Shown: in pieces, positions 46,020 to 63,734 of the stretch
How positions within the stretch are numbered: the first letter of the stretch is position 1
How the letters are laid out: the number at the start of each line of letters is the position of its first letter
Origin: Euptelea pleiosperma
Taxonomy: Eukaryota; Streptophyta; Magnoliopsida; Ranunculales; Eupteleaceae
Length of the DNA: 64,000 nucleotides
NCBI GenBank assembly: GCA_035048495.1
Contig: CM068552.1
Location: 30,878,154 to 30,942,153 of the forward strand
Direction: 5' to 3'
Notes under the pieces: model-generated
Told to the model about the DNA's origin: nothing
Seen by the model: only the letters and a program-made list of their open reading frames with translations
Databases searched by the model: none
Program-made: the position numbers and the translations under genes

Positions 46020-48084
46020 TATGTCGACTGCTAGCGTCTTAATGACATCCTATTTTCAAGTCAATATTTTGTGGAACTTGACAATGGTCCAAAGTTTGAT
46101 TCATGTATTGATAATGGATAAAAGTACTAAAGAAAAGAAAAATTCTAGAGACTTTCATTCTTCATCTGCAATTTTGTCTAATCTTATGTTTGGATATTAA
46201 AATCTGTTACAGGTTACCCTTATAATCTAGACTTCGATTATGGAGCTCTTGCACAGCTGCAACATTTCTCTATCAATAATCTTGGCGATCCCTTTATTGA
46301 GAGCAACTACGGCGTTCATTCCAGACAGTTCGAAGTGGGTGTGTTAGATTGGTTTGCCCGTCTCTGGGAATTAGAGAAGGATGAATATTGGGGGTATATT
46401 ACAAATTGTGGTACAGAAGGCAATCTTCATGGTATCCTGGTCGGGTTAGTATCCTTGAGCTTGTTTGTCTTGGTAACTAGTTCAAGTGACAAGGAACTAC
46501 TATTTTCTGTTTGGTAATTAAAATGATAACGCAATTTGGTTGTGCAGAAGGGAAGTGTTTCCAGATGGAATTCTATATGCATCACGGGAGTCACATTATT
46601 CTGTCTTTAAAGCTGCACGGATGTACAGAATGGAATGCATAAAGGTCGACACTCTAGTCTCTGGTGAAATCGATTGTGCAGATTTCAAAGAGAAACTATA
46701 CCTTAACAAGGACAAACCAGCCATCATCAATGTGAACATAGGTGTGCCATCATTCACTCTTCCTTCCCATCTCTGCCTTCATATAAATTAATTCATGGCT
46801 TAACCTTATTTAGTGTTGCAGGGACAACGGTTAAAGGAGCTGTTGATGATCTAGATCTGGTTATAAAAACTCTTGAAGAAACAGGATTCTCTCATGACCG
46901 ATTCTACATCCACTGTGATGGGGCTTTATTTGGGCTCATGATGCCTTTTGTCAAACTTGTATGTCCTTAGTGTGTGTTTCCTACATATGCTGCTTTAACT
47001 GTAGTTAAAGATGAATACTTGTATCAGGATGGGAAGATGGGAAGCAGCTGTCCTCTTTTACTTGTCCAGCATACATGATGCGCATGTAGGGGGTTTATAG
47101 ACCCACCATTTGATGGTTCCACTTTGATGATCTCCTAGGCCGAAAAAAATTCTGATCAAATGATCCTAATCATCTGATATGATTCTGTTTCTCAGACGTT
47201 TCCAATCATTATTCTGATCATACAGAAGAATGAAATAGATTGGATGATTAGGATATCCTAAGTGAGACCTAAACCCTTGAATGTCCAAGACTTGTACAGT
47301 ATAAGTAGTGATTTCAGCTTCTTCCTATCCTGTTTTGATGCAAGTATTCCCCATACTTAAAAAATCTCATTGACTCTAAGAGCAAGGCTAATATAATAAT
47401 TCAATTTCCCCTTCATTTCATTGTCTCATTTTGTGTTAGTTTTATCTGTGTGTCTGCATTAATAGTGTTCTGGATCTTCGTTTTTCCTTTGTGCTGATAA
47501 TTCTCAATGATGAACAGGCACCAAAAGTCACGTTTAAGAAGCCCATTGGAAGTGTGAGTGTTTCTGGTCACAAGTTTGTTGGATGCCCGATGCCTTGTGG
47601 TGTTCAGATAACAAGACTGGAGCACATCAACGCCCTCTCAAGAAACGTTGAGTACCTCGCTTCCCGGGATGCCACTATCATGGGCAGCCGCAATGGCCAT
47701 GCTCCAATCTTCCTCTGGTACACTCTGAACCGGAAAGGTTACAGAGGGTTCCAGAAAGAAGTCCAGAAGTGCCTTAGGAATGCCCACTACTTGAAAGACC
47801 GTCTTCAAGCTGAAGGGATAGGTGCCATGCTTAATGAGCTCAGCAGCACAGTTGTGTTTGAGAGGCCGCAAGACGAAGAGTTTGTTCGCCGATGGCAACT
47901 TGCCTGCCAGGGCAACATTGCTCATGTTGTGGTGATGCCCAATGTCACCATTGAGAAGCTCAACGATTTCTTGAATGAATTAATTCAGAAACGTTTAACT
48001 TGGTTCCAGGATGGAAAGGTTCAAATTCCTTGTATTGCAGTGGATGTCGGGAAGGAAAATTGTGCTTGTGCTCTGCATAAGTGA
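40451..48084 (+). CDS. SDC: Serine decarboxylase (PLP-dependent group II decarboxylase)
   Basis: Exons 40451-40778, 46213-46444, 46548-46741, 46822-46958 and 47518-48084 give 485 residues without a break, close to the known plant length. The enzyme converts L-serine to ethanolamine, the first step toward choline and phosphatidylcholine in plants. The PLP-binding lysine is Lys316 in SVSGHKFVG, and Asp284 in HCDGALFG should hold the cofactor pyridine nitrogen. [11 protein letters not shown] (from exon 2) lies in the cofactor site, and [14 protein letters not shown] marks the start of the fold. The first ~60 residues are acidic and proline-rich ([12 protein letters not shown]) and look disordered, as in other plant SDCs. 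The start is the first ATG downstream of the TATA box and is in frame with the conserved region. Intron 1 is 5.4 kb and full of transposon debris. The gene converges on a P450 whose stop codon is 176 bp away. Confidence 0.97.
41778..42608 (+). mobile_element. hAT element remnant in SDC intron 1
   Basis: Flanked by TCTGTAGT (41770-41777) and TCTGTTGT (42609-42616), an 8-bp duplication with one change. Ends CAAGGCGCACCTAAAG and, read inward, CAAGGTAGCTAAGAGC, with further inverted GGCGC-rich blocks. The middle (about 41940-42280) encodes a worn C-terminal tail of hAT transposase ([37 protein letters not shown], then an acidic tail) with stops. Internally deleted, non-autonomous. Confidence 0.8.
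42637..43215. mobile_element. Palindromic MITE of ~580 bp in SDC intron 1
   Basis: The left arm (AATCTGTTATTTATGGTTAT, CTTCAGTTGACTGTAACTGA, ATATTACGTGGCATCAGTCA) is inverted at 43085-43205 (GATGCCACGTAATATCTTC, AGTTACGGTCAACTGAAACT, AATCGTAAATAACAGATTCC). The inner parts also pair (CCTGACATGATTTGTTGGAT against CACATCGTGTCAGACACC). If transcribed with the intron it would fold into a long hairpin. Confidence 0.82.
43740..44205 (+). pseudogene. 3' end of an RTE-type LINE
   Basis: Broken frames read [29 protein letters not shown]-like, MSEQTRKD, then [10 protein letters not shown] and MALDRIE, the end of plant RTE-clade reverse transcriptase polyproteins. The end CCCCATATAGTTGGGATAAT then GCTTTTGATGATGATGATGG is the characteristic RTE 3' tail with a short trinucleotide repeat. 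Stops and frameshifts throughout. Confidence 0.72.
44369..45625 (-). pseudogene. 5'-truncated L1-type LINE with zf-RVT domain, in SDC intron 1
   Basis: On the minus strand, a poly-A end at 44369-44380 follows a frame of 155 residues (44503-44970) with the LINE zinc-binding reverse-transcriptase tail: [19 protein letters not shown], then [15 protein letters not shown]. Upstream a second open part (45094-45504) reads [36 protein letters not shown] stop separates the two parts. The reverse transcriptase and endonuclease are lost. It lies antisense to SDC. Confidence 0.85.
45979..46018. repeat. TA/TG microsatellite in SDC intron 1
   Basis: (TA)5-6 followed by (TG)12 and (CG)3 at 45979-46018. Confidence 0.9.
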
Positions 48085-48260
48085 TGCATTAGTGACACTT
48101 AAGTTCCTTGAATTTGATGCCAATTTGTAGTAAAACTCACAGAAGATAAATCTATTACAGAAGTTTTTTCCTTTACCCTTCTACTTCTGGTTTGTTATTC
48201 TCTAGCACTCTCTTTAACTTTCCGTATTTTTTGCTTCCAAGATTCCTGTTTCAGGAATTT

Positions 48261-51186
48261 TTACAATCGCTCAACTACGATGGGATACTTGTTCTTGGGC
48301 ATCCGGACGAGTGTTGGCTGGACTGAGTCATCTTTTTCCAGAGGTCTCCACCTGTGATCAAGGCAATGTCATCCAAAATATTCACCTAAATAAAGTCAGG
48401 CCGGGATGATTGGAAGGTGTCCTACCTGCCTGCATATTCATGTGGACACATGCCGGGGTTCTGGATAAGATGGGCTATGGTTGGTGTGGATAGAGGCCCA
48501 CATTTGATGGATCCGCTCTGGTGTATGACTATAGGTGTCTGATCTCACTTTCTTTTGGGCTGTGAGGAATGTTATAGGGAATTTTCTAGGAAAAAAAGGT
48601 CAACAGATTCGATGGTTATGATCATTGATTGGCTCATTTTTTCTGGCCTATAAGATCTCCTTGCTTGGATAATTGAATGGTCCTGCATGTGTGCACATGG
48701 GTAAAGGACAGGCAGGAAAGAAACAGCTTCTTCCCATTCTCCCGGCCGTCTCTAGTACTCATTTCTTTCTGTTTGCTCTCTTACTTGTATCTGCAGACCA
48801 GATGGTGGATGAAAACAGAGATTTCCAGTTTGGCCAGGTTGATTCCAGGGCACATACGTGCTCCGCTACCAAACCCTAGGAAGCTAAAGGGCTTCAGAGG
48901 TGCCTGCAGATGATACAAGAAGTTATTTACAGCACACATGAAGAACAATAGTGATGATTTGCAGCTACTTACGTCGAATCTGGATGGATCAAACTTTTCA
49001 GGGTCAGGGAAAACCTCTGGGTCATGGTGAATGGAAACCACATCCAAGTTAACAGACCAGCCTTTCTTAATCTTGTAACCTGAAACATAAACTAATTTTG
49101 GGTCAGCTCCTGAAATTCTGGATTTGAGCAGGACTTATAAGTCTCTAGCATGCAGCTTCAAACCGTCGATTTCAAAATCCTGAGCTGCTTTTCTTGAAAA
49201 CCAAGGTAGGATGGTGGCTCTTCTAAGAGTTTCACTAGTCACCTGGGGTTCACAAAGGAGCAAACAAAATCAGAATCCTCGAGCTTTCGATAATTAAAAT
49301 GCGATAAACATAATTATAACATGCTGCTCACTTTGCTAGTATAAGGCATGTTGTTGACTTCAGACCAGGTGAGTGTATGTCCACCTTTTCTTCTTTCTTG
49401 AATCCCCATGTGTTCTTCCTGCAAATCTACCATCAAATTCTATTGCAGATTGTTGACTAAATGAATTTCCAAATTGGTAACTAGTGAAGTTTATATTACT
49501 CTAAGATGTTCCAAAATGGCAGGATTTTCTTCCAGGAATTTAATCAGCCATGTGAGGGCGGCGGTTGTGGTATCATGACCAGCAACAAGCAAGGTTAAGA
49601 TATTGTCCTTCAGCTGTGTATCCGTGAGTTTATTTTCGTCATCTTCTCCTTCTACTGCTTCTTTGCTGTGTTTCTTTATTAGCGACTGTAAGAAATCTGA
49701 TTGGAAATCACTGCCATTTCTCCTTCGTGAAATTATCGAGTCCAACATGGAATACATCCTATCTCGAGCCTGATTCATTCAAATGCCTTGTTAGAGACAT
49801 GTTTGAGATCTTGTTAGTTTTCTGAGTAGGTTTTATGTAATATACCTTGATACCGCGATGAAAAGCAGTTCCTGGGATTTTGAAAGGGAGGGAAGCGAAG
49901 GAGGATGATATGAGTTTGAAGTTGGTGCGGAACTTCTCTTGCTCGTCGCCTGATGGCTCTAAGCTCATTATCATATTGCCAATCACCTTGAGTGTGAACT
50001 GCACAACCCAGAAAAGTTCAATACATCTCTCTATGTACACATTAATATTATGCATGGTTTTAAAATTCGACAAAATTCAACGAAATTAGCCAAATTTTGA
50101 ATGACCGAATTAAAGGGTACATGTATTAAGAAATTACAAAAATTTGTTGAATTCGAAGTAAACAGTAAAAATTCAGCTAATTTCTCGAAGTTTAGTCTTT
50201 TTTAGTTTAAAAATTCGCCGAACTAATTCATTTAATTCGAAATAAACAGCAAACTTAGAGAAGTTTAAAGAATTTTTGCCAAAACGTTGTTAAAACACAC
50301 TGATTTTTAAGGATACAATAGAACAAACATGATAAAACAATTTGTAACGCATTATATCATAAAACCAACCATTTAGAGCAACTTAAGCAAGATTAATATT
50401 GTTTCATTGGTTTTGGAAATTTTTTTCAAAAGTAGGGGAATTTTTATAGAAATTTTCTAAATATATTGAATTTTCCTGAATTAGTTCCGAATTTTAATTG
50501 ACGGAAGTTTAGACCCTTGATATCATTAGCAGTTTCACTCTATGCTTACTATCTCTACTTAACTGTAGAAGCCTCCTCAAGGACATATACTGTTCGTCCT
50601 TGCCACTGATCCAATGTTTCCTCAGCCAAACTGTTGATAAACTGAAAATATTTCTTCAGGGCATCAATCGATAAGGGTTCAGCGATCAATTTCCGGAGCC
50701 GTTTGTGGGCATCTCCAGTGGTCTGGAGTAAGCTTGTAGGACCCAACACCTGCTTCCCTGTATAGAACAGGTTCAAGCTCACCATCCCATCTTTTCCTGT
50801 CAACAAGATCTTACTTGCTTCTCTCCCGGTCATGAAGACCGTAAACCTACCCAAGACGCTGCTCTTGAACACTTTTCCATACCTGATTAAAAGTCATCAA
50901 AAGAAATTATCAAAACCCATGAAAGAATTCTTGGAAACAGTAGTAAAGTTTATAGTTCTATGGTTTTGTTTAGTAACCTCTGCTGCCTCTTGCTCATGAA
51001 GCTGTAAATGCCAGACGGGCTCGAAAACTCCGAGATGAAAGAGAAGCTTTCGCCGACGATAGGCCAGCCCATGCTACCTGGGATTCTTCCCATTGCTCTT
51101 GTAGAAAACCATGAGTGCAATAAAATGAAAGCTGAAAGAACGAGCGCAAAAAGGAGCGACAAGATCAGTAAGCTATTTTGCTCCAT
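48261..51186 (-). CDS. Cytochrome P450, CYP722-like (CYP85 clan)
   Basis: Nine exons on the minus strand: 51186-50978, 50882-50564, 49998-49846, 49769-49500, 49418-49332, 49242-49164, 49079-48973, 48903-48785 and 48351-48261. They give 477 residues with all GT-AG sites and phases in agreement. An N-terminal membrane anchor (residues 5-25) is followed by the hinge RIPGSMGWPIVGE, the I-helix oxygen motif AGHDTT (290-295), ExxR (ETLR, 350-353), the FDPSRF region and the heme loop FGSGARMCPG with Cys426. The wording fits CYP722, a relative of the ABA 8'-hydroxylases (CYP707); CYP722 enzymes act on carlactone-derived strigolactone intermediates. An in-frame ATG seven codons upstream (51207) is less likely, since a TATA box sits at 51217-51225. 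Substrate is inference. The last exon lies 176 bp beyond the SDC stop, convergent. Confidence 0.93.
49999..50563 (-). other. Intron 2 of the P450
   Basis: 565 bases, AT-rich, with AATTCGCCGAACTAATTC-like palindromes of the type seen in the hAT dimer at 34942. No other feature. Confidence 0.6.
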
Positions 51187-51216
51187 TTTCCTTGGAAGTT
51201 GAACCAAACTAAATTT

Positions 51217-51225
51217 TATTTATAT
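51217..51225 (-). promoter_or_regulatory. TATA box of the P450 gene
   Basis: On the minus strand GATATAAATAAAA lies about 31-39 bases before the ATG at 51186. Transcription would then start almost at that ATG, which implies a very short leader and argues against the ATG at 51207. Confidence 0.5.
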
Positions 51226-51589
51226 CAGGTTGCAATGGATAGGGAAGCCGATTACCTACTCTGATTTCTCCGGTATATTCCTAGTCGTCCTTCTGCGTGG
51301 AATCTAACGGAGCTGTCCTATGTTCGATACTCATTGGAGCCACTTCGATATAAACGGTGATTTCCCATGTCTCCGTCATTATTATTATTGTTATTATTAT
51401 TATATCCTTTTATCTGTTTTCTAGTTGGTATCAAAGACGGTTATTTTGTTCATTTTCTTCTGTTTTTTTCTGAGGGAAAAAGAAAAATGAGTTATGAGGG
51501 ACAAAAAAAGAGAATCATGAAGGTGTTTGTTTTTTGTTGTGACTGATTAATTTTGCCGTCCTTTGATGCAAGGTGTAAAAGAAGCAGTT

Positions 51590-52265
51590 AAAACGGTATA
51601 ATGGACTGGGGGCGTTACCGTTTTTTCCATTTTAACGGCTGTTACAACGAATTTTAACGGACAGGGGCAAAAATGGAAATTTAACAGAAATAACAGGAAA
51701 AAACAGAAAAATGGTGCTGAAATTCAAAATGAAAAAAAATTTGAACTAACGGCCGTATTTTCACAATTTTTTTTAAGAAAATAATGGCCGTTATTTTCTT
51801 AGCGTCAAAACGGTTCTTAACGAAATGGGTTTGAGGCGTTACCGTTTTAATGGCCTTTAAAACCAAGGTTTAAAGGGGACCGTTATAATGGACTAGGGGC
51901 GTTACCATTTTTTCCGTTATAACGAAAAAAAACGCTCAGGGGCAAAAATGGGGAAAAAATGGAAAATAACGGAAAAATGGTGCTGAAGAATTTTAAAATT
52001 TGAATTTCAAAATTTCAAAAATAGAAAATAATGGAAAAAATGGAAAAAAACGAAAATAACGGCCATTTTTTTCACAAAATTTTCCACAAAATAATGGTCG
52101 TTATTTTTGTTATAACGGAAAAATAACAGAACATAACGGCCGTTATTTTTGTTATAATGGCCGTTATTTTTTGGGCGTTTTAACAGTCCATAACGTAACG
52201 GGTAGGTCCGATCCGTTATAACAGCCGTTTTTTAAACCTTCGTTAAAACCATTAAAACGGCATTA
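51590..52265. repeat. CCGTTATAACGG-rich repeat, two units
   Basis: Two similar units start near 51597 and 51880, each with AATGGACT(G/A)GGGGCGTTACC followed by GTTATAACGG-like palindromes and GGGGCAAAAATGG. The same words occur in the Helitron array (for example 26520-26550) and at the end of the window (63960-64000), so this is a dispersed repeat family that the array also contains. Confidence 0.65.
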
Positions 52266-53046
52266 TTTTAAACTATGCGTTGATGTCCCTATTACCGGAA
52301 TATAAGCGAGTCACCTTCATTCTTTGAGTATGAAAGGCAAATAAATAAGAATTTCCACTTCTTACATCAGGTGGTGGCGCCTACATGGAGATCATTTTGG
52401 ACAATCCAACCAACCATCAGTGCGTTCTTGTCATGTTGATCACGATCCCCAAAAATCAATGAATTTTGACGTCACAAACCTAATGAATAGTTGACTTAGT
52501 ATATTTAGATGGTCCAGATCTTCTAAATTCAAGTCAACATTTCATGAAGTTAGGAATGCCAAAATGGACTTATTTTTGGTAAGGATGGTCTCCAAAATAT
52601 CGAAAACTCACCGTGCGGTTGGATTGTCTATCATGATCTCTATGTGGTCCACACCACCGGGTGTAAGAACTGGATGTAAGAAATGGGTCATGGGTGTCTC
52701 TAGACGGATTCAATAAATAAATAATCTTGGTGTTTTAGAATGAAAATACTTGGTGCATTAGTAAATTCTCGAATTATTCACGAAAAACGAACCGAACAAC
52801 GTCCAATTATTTGAAGGTTTGGAAAAATTCTCGTATTTTTGAACATGATCAAATTATTCTTGAATAATTCACAAAGTTTTCCGAATTATTTAGTTTTGAA
52901 CATGAAAAATCATTTTATAAGACAAAAATATTATACTTTTTTTGTTTTATTTTATTTTTTAAATTATTTGTGCCGAATTTTTTTAACGCATTTTTAAATG
53001 ACAAATCCGAATTGTACTCGAACAGTTCCTGTACCATATTTTGCAT
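52266..53046. other. No recognised gene
   Basis: AT-rich intergenic sequence. Palindromes of GAATTATTC type at 52770-52880 resemble the interior of the hAT MITE at 34942. Confidence 0.5.
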
Positions 53047-53055
53047 CACTTCGAA

Positions 53056-53207
53056 GGGTCGCTCTATGGGCATCCACCTCTTTAAGCCGGGCACGCACAA
53101 AATAAACTAATTTTTGAGGACCAAATTGCCATTTTCCAATCCCTTTAAAGTTTTGTTTGGGCACTCACATTCATTACCTCCATTCACACCTAAAACGACG
53201 TAGCTAC

Positions 53208-53281
<74 letters not shown>

Positions 53282-53979
53282 CATTTTCTCTTCCTCTTCT
53301 TGGTGGTGGTGGTGGTGATAGTGGAGTTGGTGGTCGTGTTGGAGTGTTGGTGATCGATGGTGGAGTTGATGATGGTAGTGGTGGTGGTGGTGCTGTAGTG
53401 GTTGTGGAGTTGGTGGTGGTGATGGTGGTGTTGGTGGTGGAGTTGGCGGTGGTGTTGGAGTGGTGGTGATGGTGGTGTTGGTGGTGGAGTTGGCGGTGGT
53501 GTTGGAGTGGTGGTGATGGTGGTGTTGGTGGTGGAGTTGGCGGTGGTGTTGGAGTGGTGGTGATGGTAGAGTGGTGGTGGTGTTGATGGCGGAGTTGATA
53601 GTCGTGGTGGTTGTGGAGTTAGAGGTAGTGGTAAAGTGGTGGTGGTGGTGGTAGGGTGGTAGTAGAGTGGTGGTGGAGTGGTGGTTTGGAGCATCCCATA
53701 CTCCCACAAATGGATGGACAATATGCGGCAAGCCTGCAATTTTTATTTTTTTTTTCGCCTCCACGGCCCTGAACTACCGTGGCCACCATGGCACCCACGG
53801 CCAAGCCAGCCGTGGCCACCAAGTCACCCATGGCCAGGAGCCCAAGGCAGAAATTTTTTTGGATTTTAATGTGTGCGCCCAGCAAAATGGGGTGCCCAAA
53901 CAGGGGCCCTCTAATTGGCGTGGGTGCCCATCAAATGTTGGTGCCCAGCCGAAAGAGGTGGGCGCCCGTAGAGCGACCC
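53056..53979. mobile_element. Mutator-like MITE, 924 bp, expanded by microsatellites
   Basis: Same family as 10483-10964 (GGGCATCCACCTCTTTAAGC at the left; AGAGGTGGGCGCCCGTAGAG at the right). Target-site duplications are CACTTCGAA (53047-53055) and CGCTTCGAA (53980-53988), one change in nine. Inside are (CT)n at 53211-53278 and a GGTGGT-rich array at 53300-53690, including GTTGGTGGTGGAGTTGGCGG units three times (53430-53550). The long threonine/histidine and proline frames on the minus strand come from this array and are not genes. It lies about 550 bp past the bZIP stop codon. Confidence 0.92.
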
Positions 53980-53988
53980 CGCTTCGAA

Positions 53989-54524
53989 TTGCTAACTATG
54001 GCTTATATATGACACTGGCTTGGGAATAGATGCAACATGGATTCAAGTAAAACGCACGGGATAAGAAAATACAGAAACCGGTATGGCATGCGCAATTTTT
54101 TTTTTTTGCCATTTCTCTTGATGTTAGCAAGGATGTTCTCATACCATAAACAAGTCTTGGGTCTGGATAATGGCGATACGCTACATATGGTTCTGGTCCA
54201 GCGGTGCAGGATCACAAACTACAGCTACATATGTTCTACAATTTCTATTGAAAAATAAACTAGAGTGTTCATACAACAATTAGATGCCCATTATAATCTA
54301 ACTGTTTTACAACATGGTTTCTAATTCAAAGGGCAGCATACCTATATGTATAGACTGATACAAGGGACTGATCTGAGTAAACACCCTTCACAAGCTTACC
54401 TGCAGCTCATATACATACATATACACAAAAAGAAATGTGAGACACTTTACCTTCTGGTTCCCAACCTCCAATTTGTCACTAAAGAGAGCCTTTGGAGCCA
54501 AAGTTGTGGGACTAAAGATGATTA
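53989..54524 (-). other. Likely 3' untranslated region and downstream flank of the bZIP gene
   Basis: Unique sequence downstream of the stop codon. No coding frame or repeat apart from an ATACATACATATACAC stretch at 54411. No clear polyadenylation site. Confidence 0.5.
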
Positions 54525-61918
<7,394 letters not shown>

Positions 61919-62035
61919 ATTTGGAGGGGTCTTTGTGGTGGTGGTGGTGGTGTGTGTTTGGGACTACTGGATTTGTTTAACAACGACGGCATTGAGAGAG
62001 AGGGAGAGAGAGAGAGAGCAAAAAATATTTTCCTG
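61919..62035 (-). promoter_or_regulatory. bZIP leader with GA and CCACCA repeats
   Basis: Directly upstream of the start codon are (CCA)n on the minus strand (61937-61952) and a CT/GA tract at 61993-62019. GA tracts near plant start sites are frequent and can bind BPC proteins; a role here is inference. No TATA box was recognised. Confidence 0.4.
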
Positions 62036-62119
62036 GAAAATTTTGGTATGCCCTGTCGGAGAACATTTTTTCATAGGTCAAATGTTTGATTATCCTCGGG
62101 ATTCGTGTCACGTCTATCT

Positions 62120-62480
62120 TTATGATCCCACAATATTAGCCACGTGCCTTATTTTTAGTAGAAAGTGACGCTATGGATGTTTGGCCAATCCCTAGATGGA
62201 CGTACAGTCCAAAAATCAACCTGATTAAGTGATTTCTAAACTTTGGATTGGAGTCATTTTCATGGGTTGATTTTGACTGTGAGAATGTGAGCATTATTGA
62301 CCATTATTTGGGCTACAAGATTGAAATGTTTGAAATCACTAATCGGGCTGATTTGTGATTTTAGATCCACCTAGGGATTGAACAAACATCCATACGGTAA
62401 TGTTCTCTAAAAATGTGCCACGTGGCTCATATCATGGGTGGTCACGGTGACCATCTCCGGTCAGCCAAGTTTTACTTGAG
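62120..62480. mobile_element. CCACGTGG-type palindromic MITE upstream of the bZIP
   Basis: Left arm ATTAGCCACGTGCCTTATTT, CTATGGATGTTTGGCCAATC; centre GAGCATTATTGACC (62289); right arm TGTGCCACGTGGCTCATATC. Both arms present. It begins about 200 bp upstream of the bZIP start codon, so it lies in the promoter. Confidence 0.8.
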
Positions 62481-62484
62481 TAAA

Positions 62485-62800
62485 ACTTTGATGACAGTGC
62501 CGTGTGGCATATTCTTAGAGGACTCTGAGCGAATGGATGTTTGGTCAATCGCTAGGTGGACCTGCAAACCAAAAATCAGCTTGATTAGTGATTTCTAATC
62601 TTTGGATCTTTGTACCTCAAATAATGGTCAATAATGCTCAAATTCCCACGGTTAAAATCAATCCATGAAAATAATTCCAATCCATCGCCTAGAAATCACT
62701 AATCGGGCTGATTTTTGGTTTGTAAGTCCACCTAAGGATTAGCCAAACATCCATAAGGTCACAGTCCTCTAAAAGTATGCCACGAGTTTTACCTGTGGCC
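62485..62800. mobile_element. CCACGTGG-type palindromic MITE, second tandem copy
   Basis: It follows the previous copy after GTAAAACTTTGATGACA. Left arm GCCGTGTGGCATATTCTTAG, right arm TATGCCACGAGTTTTACC. Centre inverted around AATGGTCAATAATGCTC (62622). Confidence 0.75.
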
Positions 62801-63104
62801 CAGGGATGTGGACCCAGGAAGACGTTCTCCTGACGGCCACAATTTTTTTTTCCTGAAAATAACGTTCCAGTGAGTCTTGGAAGTTGGGAGTTAGGAACGT
62901 ATACATAGGAGCAAGTAGTTACTTTTCTGTCGTTATGACAAGTGGCAAAGCATGGGGAGACCAAAAGTTAGTGGGTCCACCTGCAGTTTCTCCAACGAGC
63001 TGGGTTGCTGTCACCCTCAGGAAGATGGTTTCCCAATGTCAATACCGATGGATGATCCTCGTGATTCACACCATACGAAACGATGATCATATACCATTAG
63101 AAGA
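62801..63104. other. No recognised gene
   Basis: Unique sequence between MITEs. A frame on the plus strand (62884-63168) runs into the next MITE and shows no domain. Confidence 0.5.
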
Positions 63105-63475
63105 GAAAAACTTCTGTCAAAAGATGTTCATAATACGAGCCACGTGGCATACTATTAGAGGGCGCTGACGGCTGACAGTATGGATGTTTGTCCAGTCCCT
63201 CGGTGGACCTCAAACCGAAATGCAGCCCAATTAGTGACTTATAACCTTTAGATCTTTGCACCCAAAAAAAGATCAATAATGCTCAAATTCCTACGGTTAA
63301 AATCAACCCAAGAAAATAACTTAAATCCAACGCTAACGAATCACTGATCAGGCTGATTTTTGGTTTGAAAGTCCACCCGGAGACTGGCCAAACATCCATA
63401 TAGTCAGAGACCTCTAATAGTATGCCACGTGTCTCATATTGTGGGTTGTGAGTGACAGAAGTTTTACTCCTCCTT
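63105..63475. mobile_element. CCACGTGG-type palindromic MITE with complete ends
   Basis: It begins AAAAACTTCTGTCAAAAG and ends GTGACAGAAGTTTTACTCC, so this copy shows the likely true terminus (ACTTCTGTCA), which is shared with the 177-bp MITE family. Left arm ACGAGCCACGTGGCATACTA, right arm TATGCCACGTGTCTCATATT. Confidence 0.8.
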
Positions 63476-63557
63476 AGGATGGGAATGTAGAACATTGTCT
63501 CATGGTACAGACTACAGAGTCTACGGACCATTAATTATCATTAAGATTGCACCCCAC

Positions 63558-63734
63558 GAGTAAAACTTCTATCACACGAAAGTGTAAATCACACAATCAC
63601 AAGCCAATGAGTTCTCGGCACGTACACAAGTGATTTGCAACGTGCCATGTGCTTTGCTTTTTAGGTGTACGTGCCGAGAACTCATTGGCTGTGTTTGCGT
63701 GATTTGCAATCCCATTGTGACAGAAGTTTTACTC
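63558..63734. mobile_element. 177-bp fully palindromic MITE, copy 2
   Basis: Flanked by exact 9-bp duplications GCACCCCAC (63549-63557 and 63735-63743). Same length and ends as 39420-39596 (GAGTAAAACTTCTATCAC, GTGACAGAAGTTTTACTC), with a handful of substitutions. Confidence 0.95.

Noticed and set aside
48785..49047. P450 ending with ...VCRYK and a stop at the end of exon 8
   Set aside because: The GTAAG there is a good donor, and an exon at 48351-48261 restores the normal P450 C-terminus (WRPLEKDDSVQPTL) in the right phase.
51186..51207. Upstream ATG (51207) as the P450 start
   Set aside because: It lies only about 10-18 bases from the TATA box, probably upstream of the transcription start; the start at 51186 gives a normal anchor.
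53204..53764. 186-codon Thr/His/Pro-rich frame on the minus strand
   Set aside because: Translation of (CT)n and GGT-type arrays in a MITE; all frames are open there.
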